A stretch of 64,000 nucleotides of DNA from Neptunomonas japonica DSM 18939. Lineage in GTDB: Bacteria > Pseudomonadota > Gammaproteobacteria > Pseudomonadales > Balneatricaceae. Below are positions 61,994-64,000 of the stretch, piece by piece. The notes under the pieces were generated by a model. That model made no database searches. It was not told the origin of the DNA and worked only from the letters and a program-made list of their open reading frames with translations. Within the stretch, counting starts at the first letter, position 1, and every line of letters begins with the position of its first letter. Both the position numbers and the translations under genes were made by a program. The stretch is from NCBI RefSeq assembly GCF_000422765.1, contig NZ_AUGR01000005.1:62001-126000 (forward strand), read 5' to 3'.

Positions 61994-63025
61994 CTAACCT
62001 CCTGTCATGTTCATAAAACGAACGACCTGAGGCTGGTCATCCTGATAAAAAGTATGCTCTTTGGGTTTATATTGCATAGCGTCAATAATCGTCTGCTTTA
62101 AACGCTCCGTATCCCCAGGGTAACGTCTTACTACTGCTCTTAAATCAACGGCATTATCACGCCCTAAACATAACAACAGCTGCCCCTCAACCGTTAGACG
62201 AATACGATTACAGGTATCACAGAAATTATGACTATGTGGCGATATAAAACCGATACGAGTATCACTGCCTTGCATTCGATAGTAGCGTGATGGGCCACCT
62301 GTTTTTTCATCACTAGCAATCAATGCATAACGTGTTTGAATACGCTCAAACACTTCATCACTGGAACAAAATGCTTCTTGGCGGTTATGCGAACTAACCA
62401 CTCCCAATGGCATCTCTTCAATAAAACTAATATCAATATTCAACTCTCTAGCGAAGTCCACAAGATCAATAACTTCATCATCATTACGACCTTTCAAGAC
62501 AACAGCATTCAACTTGATTCGCTCAAAACCTGCAGCAGCTGCTGCACGTATTCCTTCGAGCACCTGATCAAGCTTTTCTCGTCGAGTTAATGCCGCAAAA
62601 CGCAGAGGGTTTAAAGAATCCAAACTAATATTCAAGCGCTTGACGCCCGCTTTTAGCAAAGGCTCTGCATAACGTACTAATTGAGAACCATTAGTCGTCA
62701 TCGTGACTTCATCAAGGCCCGGTAATACACCTAATTTTTCCGCCAAAGAGATAATGTCATGGCGTACTAGTGGCTCACCGCCTGTTAAACGAATCTTTTT
62801 AACACCCAGCTCACTGAACGCCTGACCGATAGCCGCTAACTCTTCCAAAGAGAGAACTTGTGAGCGTGCAAGAAACTTAACATCTTCAGACATGCAATAA
62901 ACACAGCGAAAATCACAACGATCAGTCACTGACATACGCAGATACTCGATGCGACGCCCAAAACCGTCGACCAACTGTGTATCCGATAAACTAGCAATAC
63001 TGCTGTTAATTGTGCTGTCCGCCAT
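61994..63025 (-). CDS. moaA: GTP 3',8-cyclase
   Basis: A 343-residue radical SAM enzyme that starts Moco synthesis by cyclising GTP. The N-terminal 4Fe-4S motif is in [16 protein letters not shown] (C-x3-C-x2-C); [15 protein letters not shown] follows. The C-terminal second cluster is in [23 protein letters not shown]. The protein ends with Gly-Gly (MNMTGG), essential for catalysis in the family. First gene of the operon, preceded by a 148-nt region that holds an inverted repeat. I saw no Moco riboswitch there. Confidence 0.96.
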   Translation of the reverse strand: MADSTINSSIASLSDTQLVDGFGRRIEYLRMSVTDRCDFRCVYCMSEDVKFLARSQVLSLEELAAIGQAFSELGVKKIRLTGGEPLVRHDIISLAEKLGVLPGLDEVTMTTNGSQLVRYAEPLLKAGVKRLNISLDSLNPLRFAALTRREKLDQVLEGIRAAAAAGFERIKLNAVVLKGRNDDEVIDLVDFARELNIDISFIEEMPLGVVSSHNRQEAFCSSDEVFERIQTRYALIASDEKTGGPSRYYRMQGSDTRIGFISPHSHNFCDTCNRIRLTVEGQLLLCLGRDNAVDLRAVVRRYPGDTERLKQTIIDAMQYKPKEHTFYQDDQPQVVRFMNMTGG

Positions 63026-63103
63026 AATAGTTCTCGCCCTTTTCAGCTAACTTATATTATGGAGGGGTGGCCTCTACTGAAATATACCTAACAGGTGGTA
63101 ACT

Positions 63104-63137
63104 AAATGGATTAAAAGGGATATAATCCATTTTTTTA
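63104..63137. repeat. Inverted repeat with T-run between moaA and the CsgG-like gene
   Basis: AAATGGATTA (63104-63113) and TAATCCATTT (63123-63132) form a perfect 10-bp stem with AAAGGGATA loop, followed on the plus strand by T to 63137. It lies in the divergent region. It could be an operator, or a short attenuator-like hairpin ahead of the plus-strand gene. Confidence 0.55.
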
Positions 63138-63173
63138 AAATATGCCTAAAGCTTACACGTCAAGGAAATAGAT

Positions 63174-63863
63174 ATGTTCAACTACTCGCTTAGCTACAAG
63201 CTCTCACGTCTCACATTCAGTCTAATGGCCCTATTAGCCTTATCTGGTTGTGCCACAGAAAGCCATGTCACGATTAAACCTCAAACCGTAGAAACCTACG
63301 GAACACAATATCAAGGTGTTAAGGCAACCTTAGCAGTAGGTGCATTTGAAAACCGCTCCACACATTTACAAGGAATATTCTCTTCAGATACAGACCACTT
63401 GGGTAATCAAGCTAAAACAATTTTGAAAACTCATTTGCAGCAAACGAATCGCTTTAAAGTCGTTGATCGCGAAAACATGCAGCAAATTGCACAAGAAGCA
63501 GCAATGAGAAATGTTAAGCAAAAGCTAAGTGGAGCTAGATATGTTGTCACTGGTCACGTAACTGAGTTCGGCAGAAAAGTTACTGGAGACCATCAATTAT
63601 TCGGTATTTTAGGCTCTGGTAAAACACAGACAGCTTACTCGAAAGTTTCCCTTAATATTGTGGATGTGGCCACTTCTGAAATAATCTATTCAACACAAGG
63701 AGCTGGAGAATACAAACTCAGCAATAGAGAGGTTGTCGGCTTTGGAGGAACGGCTGGTTACGATGCCACCCTCAATGGAAAAGTGCTTAACCTTTCCATA
63801 CAAGCAGCAGTAAATAATATGTCACGAGATCTACAAAATGGTATTTTTGTTGTTGAAAAATAA
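63174..63863 (+). CDS. CsgG/HfaB-family lipoprotein
   Basis: A 229-residue lipoprotein with lipobox LSGC giving Cys26. The CsgG/HfaB/LpoB-type fold is recognised from LAVGAFENRSTHLQGIFSSD, LKTHLQQTNRFKVVDRENMQ, YVVTGHVTEFGRKVTGDHQL and VSLNIVDVATSEIIYSTQGA. Family members form outer-membrane secretion pores (CsgG) or activate peptidoglycan synthases (LpoB). It heads an operon with a DUF4810 lipoprotein, an arrangement typically completed by a GNA1162/DUF799 lipoprotein; that gene would be past the window edge. No curli subunits are here. Confidence 0.88.
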   Translation: MFNYSLSYKLSRLTFSLMALLALSGCATESHVTIKPQTVETYGTQYQGVKATLAVGAFENRSTHLQGIFSSDTDHLGNQAKTILKTHLQQTNRFKVVDRENMQQIAQEAAMRNVKQKLSGARYVVTGHVTEFGRKVTGDHQLFGILGSGKTQTAYSKVSLNIVDVATSEIIYSTQGAGEYKLSNREVVGFGGTAGYDATLNGKVLNLSIQAAVNNMSRDLQNGIFVVEK

Positions 63864-63875
63864 AGGATTATTAAG

Positions 63876-64000
63876 ATGACTCTCATTAAAAACACATCAG
63901 CCCTGCTATTACTTTGTCTTGTAATAACAGGATGTGCAACTCAGAAAGAGCTTTATCACTGGGGAAGCTATGAAGGTTTAGTACGTAATATGTACGTCGC
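63876..64000 (+). CDS. DUF4810 lipoprotein, 5' part
   Basis: 41 codons are visible before the window ends. Lipobox VITGC gives Cys20 after the hydrophobic segment ALLLLCLVITGC; the mature start ATQKELYHWGSYEGLVRNMY matches the opening of DUF4810 proteins. AAAGGATTATTAAG precedes the ATG. It lies 12 nt after the CsgG/HfaB gene, with which this family is usually co-transcribed. Confidence 0.82.
   Translation, partial: MTLIKNTSALLLLCLVITGCATQKELYHWGSYEGLVRNMYV

Noticed and set aside
63026-63173. Moco riboswitch upstream of moaA
   Set aside because: The 148-nt leader is too short and lacks the multi-stem GC-rich layout of that riboswitch; only a simple AT-rich inverted repeat is present.

Overview
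The window is a chromosomal segment of a moderate-GC, probably marine gammaproteobacterium. Best guess is an Oceanospirillaceae-like lineage; this is inference from gene content: arginine succinyltransferase (AST) pathway, TRAP transport, YbiT, PurU, a DNR/Moco locus and a PEP-CTERM protein. I saw no rRNA, tRNA, CRISPR array or intact mobile element. Gene density is high and operons are short, often with ATGA or TGATG overlaps.

Layout. 0-2 kb: end of an AST operon (astD 3' end, astB, terminator). 2-9 kb: accessory, partly decayed region. It has an IS3-type transposase scrap beside a wrecked LuxR-type gene, the intact LuxR paralogue, a three-gene operon of unrecognised exported proteins sharing a repeat, a PEP-CTERM protein and a second IS3 scrap. 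9-17 kb: a coherent uptake and oxidation island with a LysR regulator, TRAP transporter, three-subunit HcnABC/opine-oxidase-like dehydrogenase, RidA and an Lrp/AsnC regulator. 17-21 kb: metal homeostasis, with Zur-boxed folE2-hisI, a metE remnant, a bacterioferritin pair with complementary active sites, and bfd behind a Fur-like box. 21-24 kb: astA, purU, trmK.

24-32 kb: a tripartite RND efflux operon with its own two-component system and a putative direct-repeat operator. 32-41 kb: ybiT, unknown exported proteins, a DUF533 protein, and three near-identical copies of a tiny secreted protein with conserved upstream regions and terminator hairpins. Flavohaemoglobin hmp (NsrR-like site) and a VOC protein lie between the copies. 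A cupin, a DUF445 protein and a frameshifted periplasmic binding-protein gene follow. 41-51 kb: DinB-like protein, DUF1338 dioxygenase, a thiolase/acyl-CoA dehydrogenase/SDR operon opposite an AraC regulator, an acyltransferase and an acyl-CoA ligase. 51-56 kb: MFP-RND-LysR efflux operon. 56-59 kb: envelope proteins and another AraC regulator. 59-63 kb: molybdenum cofactor operon moaA-dnr-moaB-moeA. 63-64 kb: start of a CsgG/DUF4810 lipoprotein operon cut by the window edge.

The best candidates for something undescribed are the 10-16.4 kb TRAP/dehydrogenase/RidA island, the Lys/Arg-free secreted triplet at 36-39 kb, and the repeat-sharing exported protein operon at 4.3-7.2 kb. All functional calls rest on recognition of motifs and family resemblance; no searches were run.
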